Shown: positions 1 through 9,197, counted from the stretch's first letter. The stretch is DNA of 64,000 bases from Runella aurantiaca (GCF_003339505.1 NZ_QPIW01000010.1:1-64000), one strand, 5' to 3'. Numbers and translations are program-made. The notes: a model not told the origin generated them from the sequence alone.

Positions 1-33
1 ATTTTAGGTTTGTTAGCACAACTAAAATACGAA

Positions 34-80
34 AATCCCCGAATTATGCCAAATACGCGCATATTCGGGGATTATTTTTT
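34..80 (+). terminator. Intrinsic terminator of a gene left of the window
   Basis: An 11-bp perfect stem (AATCCCCGAAT at 34-44, ATTCGGGGATT at 63-73) is followed by a T-rich run (ATTTTTT) on the plus strand. This fits a rho-independent terminator for a plus-strand gene that ends before the window. It lies downstream of rny on the other strand, where the T-run is missing, so it serves rny less well. Confidence 0.6.
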
Positions 81-179
81 GATGCAAAGTACTGATATTT
101 AATATCTTAACCCTTTAAAGGGAAGCCTTCTTATGCTTAAAACGAGTTCTGTTTGATAAACTAACCAGAAACCAGCCTT

Positions 180-1745
180 TTATTTTGCGTAGGCTACGGA
201 ACGCATTTCACGGATTACCGTTACTTTGATTTGGCCAGGGTACTGCATTTCTTTCTCAATTTTTTGAGAAATATCAAACGAAAGTTTACCCGCGGTATCG
301 TCATTGACAGTATCAGAATTAACAATCACGCGCAACTCACGCCCCGCCTGAATGGCATAGCATTTATCAACGCCAGGGAAGTTGGTAGCTAACGCTTCCA
401 AATCTTTCAAACGCTGAATATATGACTCCATCATCTCGCGACGAGCGCCCGGGCGCGACCCCGAAATAGCATCACACACCTGAATAATGGGCGACATCAT
501 ACTCGTCATTTCAATTTCATCGTGGTGAGCACCGATGGCATTGCATACTTCTGGATTCTCTTTGTATTTTTTCGCCAACTCCATCCCCAGAATTGCGTGC
601 GGCAGTTCAGATTCTTCGGGCCATACTTTTCCAATATCGTGCAATAACCCGGCACGTTTGGCAAGTTTGGCATTTAATCCCAACTCTGATGCCATCGTAG
701 CACAAAGCCGCGCTACTTCGCGCGAGTGTTGGAGAAGGTTTTGGCCATACGACGAACGGAAACGCATCCGTCCAATCATTTTTACCAATTCAGGGTGCAA
801 ACCGTGAACCCCCAAATCAATGACGGTACGCTCGCCAATTTCGACGATTTCGTCGTCAATATTTTTCTTTGTTTTGGAAACCACTTCTTCAATACGCGCC
901 GGGTGAATACGGCCATCCTGCACCAATCGGTGCAACGACAAGCGGGCTATTTCGCGACGAACGGGGTCAAAACCTGAAATAACGATTGCTTCGGGGGTAT
1001 CATCAACGATGATTTCACAACCCGTAGCCGCTTCAAGGGCCCGAATATTACGTCCTTCCCGGCCAATGATTTTTCCTTTTACATCATCGCTTTCAATGTT
1101 GAATACCGAAACGGTATTTTCGATGGCGTGCTCAGAGGCGGTGCGTTGAATAGTTTCGATGACGATTTTCTTGGCTTCTTTGGTGGCCGTCAATTTGGCC
1201 TCATCAATCGTATTTTTGATGTATGCCGAGGCTTGCGACTGGGCATCGGCCTGAAGGGCTTCTACCAATTGCTGCTTGGCCTGCTCGGCGGTTAGATTGG
1301 CGATTCGCTCCAATTGTTCGACTTGTGAGCGGTGCATTTTTTCGGCTTCATCACGGCGCTTTGTAGCCACCTCGGTTTGTTGTTCGAGGTTTTTCTTAAG
1401 AGCTTCTAACTCATTCTCACGACGTTTGTTTTGTTCCGTCATTTGGTTGAGTTGCTGCTCACGTTGCTTGATTTTCTGCTCGTTTTGAAGAATAATCTGC
1501 TTCTTTTTATTTGTGTCGTCTTCAAACTCTGATTTCAACCTCAAATATTTTTCTTTCGCTTCAAGAATACGGTCTTTCTTGATGTTTTCGGCGGTAATTT
1601 CCGCATTTTTAAGGATTTCGGCGGCGCGCTGCTGGGCGTCTTCTTCGGTTTTTTTGGTTGTCTTTTTAATAACGAAGTAGACAATTACTGCACCCACAAC
1701 CGCCGAAACGGCAGCGTCGAGTAAAAACAATAATATATCGGGCAT
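180..1745 (-). CDS. rny: Ribonuclease Y
   Basis: This is the membrane-anchored endoribonuclease that starts mRNA decay in many bacteria. The 521 residues show the full family order: one N-terminal membrane segment (about residues 4-27), a long charged coiled coil (about 30-200), a KH RNA-binding domain with [11 protein letters not shown] near residue 228, and an HD metal-phosphohydrolase domain with LLHDIGK near 367. Length is normal for RNase Y. The ATG at 1745 gives the membrane anchor directly. It lies downstream of zapA on the same strand, separated by about 100 bp that may hold a small RNA. Identification is secure. Confidence 0.97.
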   Translation of the reverse strand: MPDILLFLLDAAVSAVVGAVIVYFVIKKTTKKTEEDAQQRAAEILKNAEITAENIKKDRILEAKEKYLRLKSEFEDDTNKKKQIILQNEQKIKQREQQLNQMTEQNKRRENELEALKKNLEQQTEVATKRRDEAEKMHRSQVEQLERIANLTAEQAKQQLVEALQADAQSQASAYIKNTIDEAKLTATKEAKKIVIETIQRTASEHAIENTVSVFNIESDDVKGKIIGREGRNIRALEAATGCEIIVDDTPEAIVISGFDPVRREIARLSLHRLVQDGRIHPARIEEVVSKTKKNIDDEIVEIGERTVIDLGVHGLHPELVKMIGRMRFRSSYGQNLLQHSREVARLCATMASELGLNAKLAKRAGLLHDIGKVWPEESELPHAILGMELAKKYKENPEVCNAIGAHHDEIEMTSMMSPIIQVCDAISGSRPGARREMMESYIQRLKDLEALATNFPGVDKCYAIQAGRELRVIVNSDTVNDDTAGKLSFDISQKIEKEMQYPGQIKVTVIREMRSVAYAK

Positions 1746-1844
1746 CTGTGTCTGTGTTTATAGGTTCAACATATATTCCCTAAACGCAGCCTTGAACGTA
1801 CCGAACTTATCCCTTTTTGAACGTATTTGAAGAGACCAAAAGGA
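1746..1844 (-). ncRNA. ssrS: Candidate 6S-like RNA between zapA and rny
   Basis: The 99-bp gap between zapA and rny is unusually structured. On the minus strand CTGCGTTTAGG can pair with CCTATAAACACAG around an AT-rich loop, and GGGATAAGTTCGG lies upstream. In Proteobacteria ssrS (6S RNA) sits directly next to zapA, and 6S-type RNAs are known in Bacteroidota. The proposal rests on position and fold only. I could not run a covariance search, and the ends are set by the flanking genes; the RNA may overlap their coding ends. Confidence 0.35.
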
Positions 1845-2144
1845 TTAGTTTTGGCCCGATGGATTGAAGTGTCTTTGTAGGTAGTCTAAGTGTTTAAATA
1901 CTGTTGACTGTATGACTTCTAAATCGTTATCTCCTTTTAGGCGAGCTACCATCGAGTCAAGGCAAACCATTGCCAAAACCTTCTGAATATCCCCTTCTTT
2001 TTTCATTCGAAGTTCTACCTGTGCATCAACTTTCTTGGCTGCTTCTCTCATAAAAGACTCATCTTCGTCTGAGTCAGCCCAGACTTCGTAAGATTTATCG
2101 GCAATCTTTACTCTTACGATTCGCCTTTTTTTTATGGTTTCCAT
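1845..2144 (-). CDS. zapA: Cell division protein ZapA-like
   Basis: A 99-residue protein of ZapA size. It opens with a short beta-rich segment (RRIVRVKIADKSYEVWAD) followed by helical sequence suited to the ZapA coiled coil (EAAKKVDAQVELRMKKEG and on). ZapA binds and bundles FtsZ polymers at the division ring. Ten bases separate it from the upstream coiled-coil gene, so the two are probably cotranscribed, as in many Bacteroidota where pheT, a coiled-coil protein, zapA and rny are neighbours. The call rests on fold pattern, size and context. Confidence 0.75.
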   Translation of the reverse strand: METIKKRRIVRVKIADKSYEVWADSDEDESFMREAAKKVDAQVELRMKKEGDIQKVLAMVCLDSMVARLKGDNDLEVIQSTVFKHLDYLQRHFNPSGQN

Positions 2145-2154
2145 TGCGTCTGGG

Positions 2155-2553
2155 TCACAACGTGTGTAACAAAGTGATGGTTTCTTCTACGTATCGAATG
2201 TATTCGTCCAATTTGGTGTTCAGTTCCGTAATCGCGTCTACGTTTTTCGGGTTTTTTACAATTATAGACAATTGTTTGAAATTATTTAACTTTTCTTTCA
2301 AAGAAAGTTCTTTTTCTCGCAATTGTTTATTTTCCGTTTTTAAGATTTTAATTTCTTGCCGTTCAAATTTCAGTTCCTCGTTTTGTTTGTCATAACGCTT
2401 TTGAAGGACTTCAAAGCGTGACTTTAGCTCGCTGTGCGCCGCTTTTTCGTGGGCGTAGGCCGCTTGCAACGCACTAACACTTCTTTCAACAAACAGAAAT
2501 TGAAAATTCAGCTCGTCTAAAAGTCTATCGTCTTCGAAGGTTACAAGTTTCAT
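2155..2553 (-). CDS. Coiled-coil protein upstream of zapA
   Basis: A 132-residue protein that is almost wholly predicted coiled coil between about residues 15 and 110, rich in Lys, Glu and Leu, with no signal peptide or membrane segment. No enzymatic motif is visible. Its position 10 bp upstream of zapA suggests a structural partner in division, like the small coiled-coil ZapB-type proteins, but that is inference from context. A hairpin lies between it and pheT. Confidence 0.8.
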   Translation of the reverse strand: MKLVTFEDDRLLDELNFQFLFVERSVSALQAAYAHEKAAHSELKSRFEVLQKRYDKQNEELKFERQEIKILKTENKQLREKELSLKEKLNNFKQLSIIVKNPKNVDAITELNTKLDEYIRYVEETITLLHTL

Positions 2554-2582
2554 GCCGCGTTATGTTATCCTGTAAAACTTCA

Positions 2583-2625
2583 ACCTTGGACATTAAAAAC
2601 GAACACTCATTCTAACGTCCAAGGT
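2583..2625 (-). terminator. Hairpin between pheT and the coiled-coil gene
   Basis: ACCTTGGAC (2583-2591) and GTCCAAGGT (2617-2625) pair perfectly. The stem extends by three more pairs past one mismatch. It starts 18 bp after the pheT stop. The T-run on the minus strand is poor, so it may be a weak terminator or an mRNA 3'-end stabiliser rather than a full stop. Confidence 0.4.
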
Positions 2626-2642
2626 CACCCATCCAGTATTTG

Positions 2643-5066
2643 TTATTTACGTATTACTGCATTTAAGTCTTTTTCAAAAGCCATCATTAATTTCTGCATG
2701 GTCTTGTCAATGACTTTGTCGGTCAGGGTTTGGGTCTCATCCTGAAGCGTGAAGCTTACAGAATACGACTTTTTATCTGCGCCAATATTTTCTCCTTCAT
2801 ACACGTCAAACACGTTGATGTTGGTCAACAACTCCCGCTCATACTTATGGGCTGTCTGACGAATTTGTTCAAAAGTGACGGCTTTATCCAACACCAACGA
2901 TAAATCACGGCGTACTTCTGGAAACTTAGACACTTCCGTAAAACGCACCTTATCGTTGTATTGTTTCAACAAATAAGCCCAATCAAAATCCGCATAAAAA
3001 ACGGGTTGTTTGATGTCGGCGATTTTAGTCAGCTTTGCTTTTACCTGCCCAAAACTAACGACAGGCTTCTTTTTAATGGTGTAAGACAGGCCATACTCAA
3101 AAATTGTTTTGTCTTGAATTTCCTGCTTCTCTACCTGCGCCACCCGAAAGGCATTCAAAACCAAATGTACTATCCCTGCCAAATCGTGAAACGCCAGTTT
3201 TTGGTCTTTGGCCAACCAGCTTTCGGCCCGTTGATGACCCGCCATCAATAAAACCAAGTGCGAAAGTTCCTTGTACTTCGATTCGGGCATCTTGTGATAC
3301 GTTTTCCCAAATTCACAGATTCTCAAATCACGCTGACGACGGTTCAGGTTATAAGCCAATGACTCCAATCCCGAAAACAGCATCGTTTGGCGCATCACCG
3401 AGAGGTCTTCGCTCAAAGGGTTAAGCATCACTACATCTTCTCCGGGCAAACTCGCCCGAACTGCGTCGTTGTACATGGGTTTTGTCAACGAATTTGCCAT
3501 GGTTTCATTAAATCCATTGGCGGCTAAAAGGTTAGCAATGCGCAATTTCTGTTTGTCAGGGTCCACAATTGGGAAGCCCGACAGGAAGTCGGTGGCTAGG
3601 TTTTCGGAAAGCTCTATGTTGTCGAATCCATAAATCCGCAGGATTTCTTCAATGACATCCGCTTCGCGCGTCACATCAACGCGGTAAGGGGCCACAGAAG
3701 CCAAAAATCCTTCGGGTGTTTCGTCTTGAATTTCGATGTCGAGACTGGTCAAAATCTGCTTGATCAGCGCGCGGTCTAGTACTTTTCCGATGAGTCTATC
3801 GACATTTTTATACTTAACTTTCACTTCATGATTGGGAATCGGATTGGGATAAATATCCACAATTTCCGACGATACTTGACCGCCCGCAACTTCCTGAATC
3901 AACAGTGCTGCGCGTTTGAGAGCATAGACTGGCATGTTGGGGTCGGTTCCGCGCTCGAAGCGGAAAGAGGCGTCGGTTTTCAGGCCGTGAAAAGTACCCG
4001 TCTTGCGAATTGAAGCGGGAGAAAAATAAGCAGCTTCCAGAAAAATATCCGTCGTTTGCTCCGAAACACCCGACTTAGTGCCGCCAAAAACACCCCCGAT
4101 ACACATGGGTTCTTCGGCGTTACAAATCATCAAATCTCGGTCCGACAGCTTGCGTTCTACGCCGTCAAGGGTCACAAAAGGCGTACCAGCAGGCAGCGTT
4201 TTCACGATTACTTTGTTGCCGATGATTTTGGCCGCATCAAAAGCGTGCAACGGTTGGCCAAGTTCATGGCAAATGTAGTTGGTTATATCTACCACATTGT
4301 TAATCGGCCGCACACCTACTGCCTGCAATTTTTCTTTCAGCCAATCTGGCGACTCAGTCACGGTCAAGCCCGAAATCGTCAGCCCTGCATAACGCGGGCA
4401 GGCTTCGGAGTTTTCAACACTTACTTCGATAGGCGAGGTTGTAGTTGAAACAGTAAAGTTGTCAACTACTGGCATTTTCAGCTCTCGGTTCAACACCGCT
4501 TTCAAGTCACGGGCCACGCCGAGGTGAGAGGCCGCATCGGCGCGGTTGGGCGTCAGCCCGATTTCAATGACGTAATCAGGCAACAAGCCGAAGTATTCCG
4601 CCGCCGACGTGCCATTGGGCAAATCAGTATCCAATACCATGATGCCCGCGTGTGAAGTACCCAAGCCGATTTCGTCTTCAGCACAAATCATTCCTTCGGA
4701 AGGATGGCCATACACTTTGCGCTTGGCAATGCTAAAAGGCTCTCCGCCAGTCGGATGAATCGTGGCCCCCACAGTTGCTACGACTACTTTCTGCCCAGCA
4801 GCTACGTTGGCCGCCCCACACACGATGTTGGATGGCACATCCGCGCCAATATCAACCGTGGTAAGGTGCAATGTTTTTTCTTTGACGGTAAAAGGTTCGC
4901 AAGTAAGCACCTCTCCAATCACGATGCCCTCCAATCCTCCTTCTACTCGTTCGACGGGGTCAATGCCTTCCACTTCGAGACCAGTGGCGGTCAACAATTT
5001 ACCGACTTCTTCGGCAGACTCTTGAATATCAATAAGTTCTTTAAGCCAGTTATAGGAAATTTTCAT
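2643..5066 (-). CDS. pheT: Phenylalanine--tRNA ligase beta subunit
   Basis: An 807-residue protein of standard length for the bacterial beta subunit, which joins PheS in an alpha2-beta2 enzyme charging tRNA-Phe. The N-terminal tRNA-binding OB domain (about residues 40-150), the B3/B4 editing region, the B5 domain and the C-terminal ferredoxin-fold anticodon-binding domain (FTEVSKFPEVRRDLSLVLD and on, about 715-807) are all present in order. pheS is not in the window, so the two subunit genes are unlinked. A TAATTTTG -7 element lies about 95 bp upstream. Confidence 0.97.
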   Translation of the reverse strand: MKISYNWLKELIDIQESAEEVGKLLTATGLEVEGIDPVERVEGGLEGIVIGEVLTCEPFTVKEKTLHLTTVDIGADVPSNIVCGAANVAAGQKVVVATVGATIHPTGGEPFSIAKRKVYGHPSEGMICAEDEIGLGTSHAGIMVLDTDLPNGTSAAEYFGLLPDYVIEIGLTPNRADAASHLGVARDLKAVLNRELKMPVVDNFTVSTTTSPIEVSVENSEACPRYAGLTISGLTVTESPDWLKEKLQAVGVRPINNVVDITNYICHELGQPLHAFDAAKIIGNKVIVKTLPAGTPFVTLDGVERKLSDRDLMICNAEEPMCIGGVFGGTKSGVSEQTTDIFLEAAYFSPASIRKTGTFHGLKTDASFRFERGTDPNMPVYALKRAALLIQEVAGGQVSSEIVDIYPNPIPNHEVKVKYKNVDRLIGKVLDRALIKQILTSLDIEIQDETPEGFLASVAPYRVDVTREADVIEEILRIYGFDNIELSENLATDFLSGFPIVDPDKQKLRIANLLAANGFNETMANSLTKPMYNDAVRASLPGEDVVMLNPLSEDLSVMRQTMLFSGLESLAYNLNRRQRDLRICEFGKTYHKMPESKYKELSHLVLLMAGHQRAESWLAKDQKLAFHDLAGIVHLVLNAFRVAQVEKQEIQDKTIFEYGLSYTIKKKPVVSFGQVKAKLTKIADIKQPVFYADFDWAYLLKQYNDKVRFTEVSKFPEVRRDLSLVLDKAVTFEQIRQTAHKYERELLTNINVFDVYEGENIGADKKSYSVSFTLQDETQTLTDKVIDKTMQKLMMAFEKDLNAVIRK

Positions 5067-5164
5067 TGAGAATTTGTTAATCGTTATACCAGTCAGCCGT
5101 TATCAGGCAACGTTTTTCAACCAACGTCCAACCAATAACCAGCAACTTTTGCCCACAGGCACCG

Positions 5165-5172
5165 CAAAATTA
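5165..5172 (-). promoter_or_regulatory. Candidate -7 element for pheT
   Basis: The minus strand reads TAATTTTG here, a perfect match to the Bacteroidota -7 consensus TAnnTTTG. No clear TTTG -33 box is found 19-21 bp upstream. The implied 5' leader of pheT would be about 95 nt. Confidence 0.35.
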
Positions 5173-5189
5173 GGGGATTTTAGGGAAAT

Positions 5190-5693
5190 TTAAGGTGTTG
5201 AAATGCGTAGACGTCTCAGCATTTCAAAAGCAGTGGAAAACTGTCTTGGTTCATCTACCTCTTGCCAGGTGGTAATTCGTCCTAATTCGATTTGCTGTTT
5301 TATTTTCCGAATGAACGGTTTACGGTGCAATTTTACACATTCTGCATTGACACAGAGTGTATCTATCATCTACTGAATTCGCTTTTGTTCATCTTCATGC
5401 AAACCCAAATTGGGGATCAACTCATCCAATTCATAATCATATTCCAGAAGCCGAAATGGGTCATAATCAGGAGAGTCAGGTTTTAAAATAGAATCAATAG
5501 GTTTATCATCTTTGTCATTATTCGCTTTTCCAAGTACCATAAATAAGTTATCCCAGAGCCAGGCCTTCCCATTTTTTAAAGACGCATCAAAATGGTATAA
5601 CTCATCTTCTGTTTTTGCACAATTGCTTGAAACTGGATGGCAATGCAGAAACGGCATCGAAACAAATTTTTGCCAGAAAATACCTAGAGCCAT
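5190..5693 (-). pseudogene. Hypothetical gene interrupted by an in-frame TAG
   Basis: A 107-codon frame (5693 to 5370) ends in TAG and the very next codon, in the same frame, is ATG. The frame then runs on for 59 residues to TAA at 5190. Both halves look coding (second half: KPFIRKIKQQIELGRITTWQ). Together they would make one protein of about 167 residues. The simplest reading is a nonsense mutation in a cytoplasmic protein of unknown function. A second reading is two directly abutting genes, stop-start TAGATG. The last codons of the frame are supplied by a palindromic repeat. I recognise no domain. A shorter call of 5370-5693 as an intact gene is possible. Confidence 0.55.
5198..5227. repeat. 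Short palindromic repeat, copy 1
   Basis: TTGAAATGC (5198-5206) and GCATTTCAA (5219-5227) are perfect inverted arms around a GTAGACGTCTCA core. The 13-mer TGAAATGCGTAGA recurs at 33294-33306, next to a second, larger palindrome. In this copy the repeat codes for the C-terminal residues FEMLRRLRIS of the split gene. Confidence 0.55.
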
Positions 5694-5807
5694 AGTAAGA
5701 TATTAGGCAAAACGCTTGTAGCAATTGGTATTAATTTCTCTTCGGAGACTAAAAATATTGAGGGGTACAAAGAAAAAACCATCTCCATGGCCAAGAAAGA
5801 GATTTAG
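5688..5807 (+). pseudogene. Possible C-terminal remnant of a PD-(D/E)XK nuclease family gene
   Basis: An open frame without a usable start runs about 39 codons to TAG at 5805. It reads KTLVAIGINFSSETKNIEGY and ends soon after. The pattern of a short strand followed by F-S-x-E-x-x-N-I recalls the C-terminal end of the AAA-ATPase/PD-(D/E)XK (DUF1703-type) proteins common in Bacteroidota. No upstream part of such a gene is visible, since the split gene occupies the opposite strand there. This is a weak, pattern-based call. Confidence 0.25.
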
Positions 5808-6141
5808 CTTTTATTTGAGGCTAATTTGCTTTGAAAACTACCCCTGTTGAGGCTGAAAACTGAAAAAAAGGGAGAATCTACCGCCTAAATAATGGTATAA
5901 AAGAGCAGAATATCGCAATTGCTCTAAACGAAAAAATCCCAAAACCAGTAACTTTACGGCTTAAAAAATCTTGCAAGTACGTGGTTTCGGCTTCGTCCGC
6001 AGGCGTACAAATATTGTCCGTTTTCGGACGATTTTATGAAGGCAAAATAAATTAATGTGCTGATTTTCAGCAATATGATAAGTTGGCACAACTCGTGCAA
6101 AATACATTACATTATCCTTAATATTACTTACCAACAGGTCC
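5808..6141. other. Intergenic stretch upstream of the LolD-like gene
   Basis: No convincing gene is seen. Two small inverted repeats occur: GTCCG-TTTT-CGGAC at about 6016-6029, and TGCTGA-TTT-TCAGCA at 6058-6072, about 70-85 bp before the ABC gene start. They could be operator sites, but nothing identifies a regulator. No good TAnnTTTG promoter is seen before the gene. Confidence 0.3.
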
Positions 6142-6807
6142 ATGATTCAGTTAAAAGGCATTTCAAAGCATTATCCGGCAGGTTTTGGAAAAACGTATGT
6201 ATTGCGTAATATCAATTTGGGAATAAATGAGGGGGAATTTGTCTCCATTATGGGACCATCTGGCTCGGGAAAATCCACATTGCTCCATATTTTGGGGTTG
6301 TTGGAAGAGCCCTCGGAAGGAGAATACCTGTTTTTGGACGAAAAAGTAGACAAACTCACCGAAAAGAAGCGCACTGAATTGCACCGTCACCGCATTGGGT
6401 TTGTGTTTCAGGCCTACCATTTGATTGACGAACTGACGGTGTACGAAAACATCGAAACGCCGCTGTTGTACAAAGGAACCTCGTCGTCGGAGCGCAAGAG
6501 TCGGGTGGCCGAATTGTTGGATCGTTTTAACATGGTTGCAAAAAAAGACTTGTTTCCCAGTCAGTTATCGGGCGGGCAGCAACAATTGGTAGGCATCGCG
6601 CGGGCCATTGTTCATGAGCCTAAAATCATTTTTGCCGATGAGCCAACGGGGAATCTGCATTCCGAGCAAGCCAAAGAAATCATGGAATTGTTTAGAGAAC
6701 TCAATCAAAAAGACAAAGTTTCTATCGTTCAGGTGACGCACTCAGAGGCCAACGCCGAATACGGAAACCGGGTTATTCGACTGAAAGACGGTTGGGTTTC
6801 AGAATAA
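6142..6807 (+). CDS. ABC transporter ATP-binding protein, LolD/MacB type
   Basis: A 221-residue ATPase of the LolD/MacB/FtsE class. It has Walker A GPSGSGKST (about 38-46), the signature LSGGQQQ (about 141) and Walker B IIFADEPTG (about 160) followed by NLHSEQ. These ATPases power permeases with large periplasmic domains that move lipoproteins or peptides or drive export. The gene after it is a TolC-type channel, 29 bp downstream, which suggests an export role. No permease gene adjoins; an FtsX-type permease sits at 46.7 kb. The ATG at 6142 is the only good start. Confidence 0.9.
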   Translation: MIQLKGISKHYPAGFGKTYVLRNINLGINEGEFVSIMGPSGSGKSTLLHILGLLEEPSEGEYLFLDEKVDKLTEKKRTELHRHRIGFVFQAYHLIDELTVYENIETPLLYKGTSSSERKSRVAELLDRFNMVAKKDLFPSQLSGGQQQLVGIARAIVHEPKIIFADEPTGNLHSEQAKEIMELFRELNQKDKVSIVQVTHSEANAEYGNRVIRLKDGWVSE

Positions 6808-6836
6808 TCATTCGTTTATTGTTAAAAGAAATTTTC

Positions 6837-8162
6837 ATGTTACAGGTATCTAAAATACGGTTTGCAGTCATTGGGATGCTGTTTTTTGCCTTGAATGCAA
6901 GTGCCCAAAAAACGTTGACCTTGCGGGAGTGTGTTGAATTATTGACAAAAAATAACCTCACCTACCGTGAAAGCCAGTTGCAGGCACAAAGTGCAGGGGC
7001 TCAATTGCAACAAACGAGGTCGCAGCAATTGCCGCAAATCGGATTCAGCGCTGGACAAAACCTAAACTTCGGTCGTAGTATCGACCGTTTTACCAATGCT
7101 TACATCGACCAGTTGTACAATACCAACGGGATCGGTTTAGGCTTTCAGGTTCCGTTGTTTCAGGGATTTCAAATTCAGCATCAAGTGCAGCAAGGTATTG
7201 CGCTGCGCGATGCGGCCTTGAAAAATCAAGAGGCCATCCTTAACCAGCAAATCATTCGGGTGCTTCAGGCATACGTGCAGGTGCTGGCCACCAAGGCCTT
7301 ATACGATGCTGCGCAGCAGCAGGTGGCGTCGTCGCAGCAGCAGGTAGATCGGGTGGAAAAGCAAGTAGCGGCGGGAACCGTGGGCCAAAATACTTTGTAC
7401 GAAATAAAGGCGCAGTTGGCCAATGATAAATTTGACGAAGTGACCGCGCGCAACAACGAACAGCTGGCGAAATTGACGTTGTTTCAGTTGATGAACATTC
7501 AACCCGAAAAAGACGTATTGCTCGAACCCATCGCCGACGCAGCCACCGCCCTGAGTGTGGCTCCCGCCGCCGATGCCATCTATGAGGAAGCGTTGAAGTT
7601 GTTTCCAGAAGTGAAAAGCAGTGAGCTACGTTTGAGCAGCTTTGCGAGTCAGATTCGGGCGGTAAAAGCAAACAGCCTTCCTTCGTTGAACCTTTCGGGA
7701 AATTTTGCCGCTTTTTACGCGTCGTCCAACTCCGAGCGTAGTTACTTCAAACAATTGGATGCTACCCGCAATGGCTCACTAAGTTTAGGTCTGAATATTC
7801 CCATCATGGGGCGTTGGCAGGTTCGTCCGCGCGTGGACGTGGTCAAGGCGCAGCAGGAGCTGGCCCGAAATCAGGTCGATGGGGTGAAACAACTTTTGCG
7901 GCAGTCTATCGAACTGGCGGTGCAGCAGCTAGATGCCACCACCGACCGCTACGCCGCCGCGCAGAGTCAGGTGGAATCTTTACAGGCCAACTTTTCGGCG
8001 GCCGAAAGCCGCCTGAATGCGGGCACCATCAATGTGTTTGAATATACCCTTGCCAAAGCAAATCTGGCCCGGGCGCAGGCAAATGCCATTCGCTCACGCT
8101 ACGAATACGCCCTTCAGCGTCAGATAATTGAATTTTACCGAAAAGGTAAATGGGAATTTTAG
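6837..8162 (+). CDS. TolC family outer membrane efflux protein
   Basis: A 441-residue protein with a signal peptide (MLQVSKIRFAVIGML...ASAQ) and two OEP-type repeats rich in Gln, Ala and Asn that form the alpha-barrel, ending EFYRKGKWEF. TolC proteins are trimeric outer membrane channels of export systems. I chose ATG 6837, preceded by AAAAGAAA and giving a clean signal peptide, over a TTG at 6792 inside the previous gene. It follows the LolD-like ATPase by 29 bp, so both probably form one export operon. A small CAAATAG/CTATTTG hairpin lies just downstream (8179-8199). Confidence 0.92.
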   Translation: MLQVSKIRFAVIGMLFFALNASAQKTLTLRECVELLTKNNLTYRESQLQAQSAGAQLQQTRSQQLPQIGFSAGQNLNFGRSIDRFTNAYIDQLYNTNGIGLGFQVPLFQGFQIQHQVQQGIALRDAALKNQEAILNQQIIRVLQAYVQVLATKALYDAAQQQVASSQQQVDRVEKQVAAGTVGQNTLYEIKAQLANDKFDEVTARNNEQLAKLTLFQLMNIQPEKDVLLEPIADAATALSVAPAADAIYEEALKLFPEVKSSELRLSSFASQIRAVKANSLPSLNLSGNFAAFYASSNSERSYFKQLDATRNGSLSLGLNIPIMGRWQVRPRVDVVKAQQELARNQVDGVKQLLRQSIELAVQQLDATTDRYAAAQSQVESLQANFSAAESRLNAGTINVFEYTLAKANLARAQANAIRSRYEYALQRQIIEFYRKGKWEF

Positions 8163-8333
8163 GGGTAGCCGGTAAATAAGCAAATAGTTAAAAGCTATTT
8201 GAAGGTTGATTATCAATGGTTTGTAATTAACTTTCAACTTTTCGTTCCTCACAATTATGTACTTCTAATAATCTTTCTTGATTTTTGTGAAGGTTTTAGT
8301 ATCATTGATACCTTCATTCAAAATCGGTCACTT

Positions 8334-9197
8334 ATGTTTGGCTATATTATCTGGGATGTAAATCCTGAAATTTTCAGTATCGGCAGTTTTTCCATTCGTT
8401 GGTATGGTTTGTTGTTTGCCTCTGGTTTTTTGGTAGGGCAACGCATCATGACGCATGTTTTTCGCAAAGAAGGAATCAAAGAAACGTTGTTGGATTCGCT
8501 TTTGCTCACCATGGTGATTGCCACCGTTTTGGGGGCGCGTTTCGGGCATTTTTTGTTTTATGAACCCGAAGTATTACTCAAAAATCCACTGCAAGTCATT
8601 ACGCCTCCTTTTGCTGGTTTGGCCAGTCACGGAGCGGCTATCGGTATTTTGTTGGGGTTGTTTATTTACGCCCGCAACAAGAAAATGAGTTTTCTGTGGG
8701 TGTGTGACCGCATCGTGATTGTGGTGGCCCTTGCGGGTTGTTTTATTCGCCTCGGCAACCTGATGAATTCGGAGATTGTAGGGAAAGTCACGGCCGTTCC
8801 GTGGGCGTTTGTGTTTACCCGCAACTATGAATTTACCCAGTACCCACGTCACCCGGCGCAGTTATATGAAGCCATTGCTTGCTTGGTGCTTTGTTTTATA
8901 TTATTTCGGTTGTGGAGCCAGCGTAAATCGCAGACGCCGCAGGGAATGTTGGTCGGAATCTTCCTGATTTGGGTGTTTGGACTGCGCTTCGTGATTGAGT
9001 TTTTCAAAGAAAATCAAGTGGCTTTTGAAAACGAACTTGCCTACAACATGGGACAGATTTTGAGTATTCCAGTTGTATTGTTAGGCGTTGTATTTTTAAT
9101 TTATGCGTTGAGAAACAAAGATAAAAAGCAGGTGACTTTTACCGACAGCGCCGCCGAGGAGGCAAACCGCGCAGAGTCGCAGGTGGCCAAATCATAA
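8334..9197 (+). CDS. lgt: Phosphatidylglycerol--prolipoprotein diacylglyceryl transferase
   Basis: Lgt adds diacylglycerol to the lipobox Cys of prolipoproteins, the first step of lipoprotein maturation at the inner membrane. With the start at ATG 8334 the protein has 287 residues and about seven membrane segments. The family landmarks are present: FSIRWYGLLFASGF near the N-terminus, SHGAAIGIL, the signature RLGNLMNSEIVG, and HPAQLYEA. An upstream in-frame start at 8199 would add 45 residues not typical of Lgt, so it is not preferred. The LolD-like ATPase two genes upstream may share a lipoprotein theme, but this is only suggestive. Confidence 0.95.
   Translation: MFGYIIWDVNPEIFSIGSFSIRWYGLLFASGFLVGQRIMTHVFRKEGIKETLLDSLLLTMVIATVLGARFGHFLFYEPEVLLKNPLQVITPPFAGLASHGAAIGILLGLFIYARNKKMSFLWVCDRIVIVVALAGCFIRLGNLMNSEIVGKVTAVPWAFVFTRNYEFTQYPRHPAQLYEAIACLVLCFILFRLWSQRKSQTPQGMLVGIFLIWVFGLRFVIEFFKENQVAFENELAYNMGQILSIPVVLLGVVFLIYALRNKDKKQVTFTDSAAEEANRAESQVAKS

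Noticed and set aside
5961-6143. A 60-codon minus-strand frame overlapping the LolD-like gene start
   Set aside because: No family pattern, biased composition, and it runs divergently from a certain gene through its promoter region.
8199-8333. The N-terminal extension of lgt from the 8199 start
   Set aside because: The added 45 residues are not Lgt-like, and ATG 8334 begins at the conserved N-terminus.
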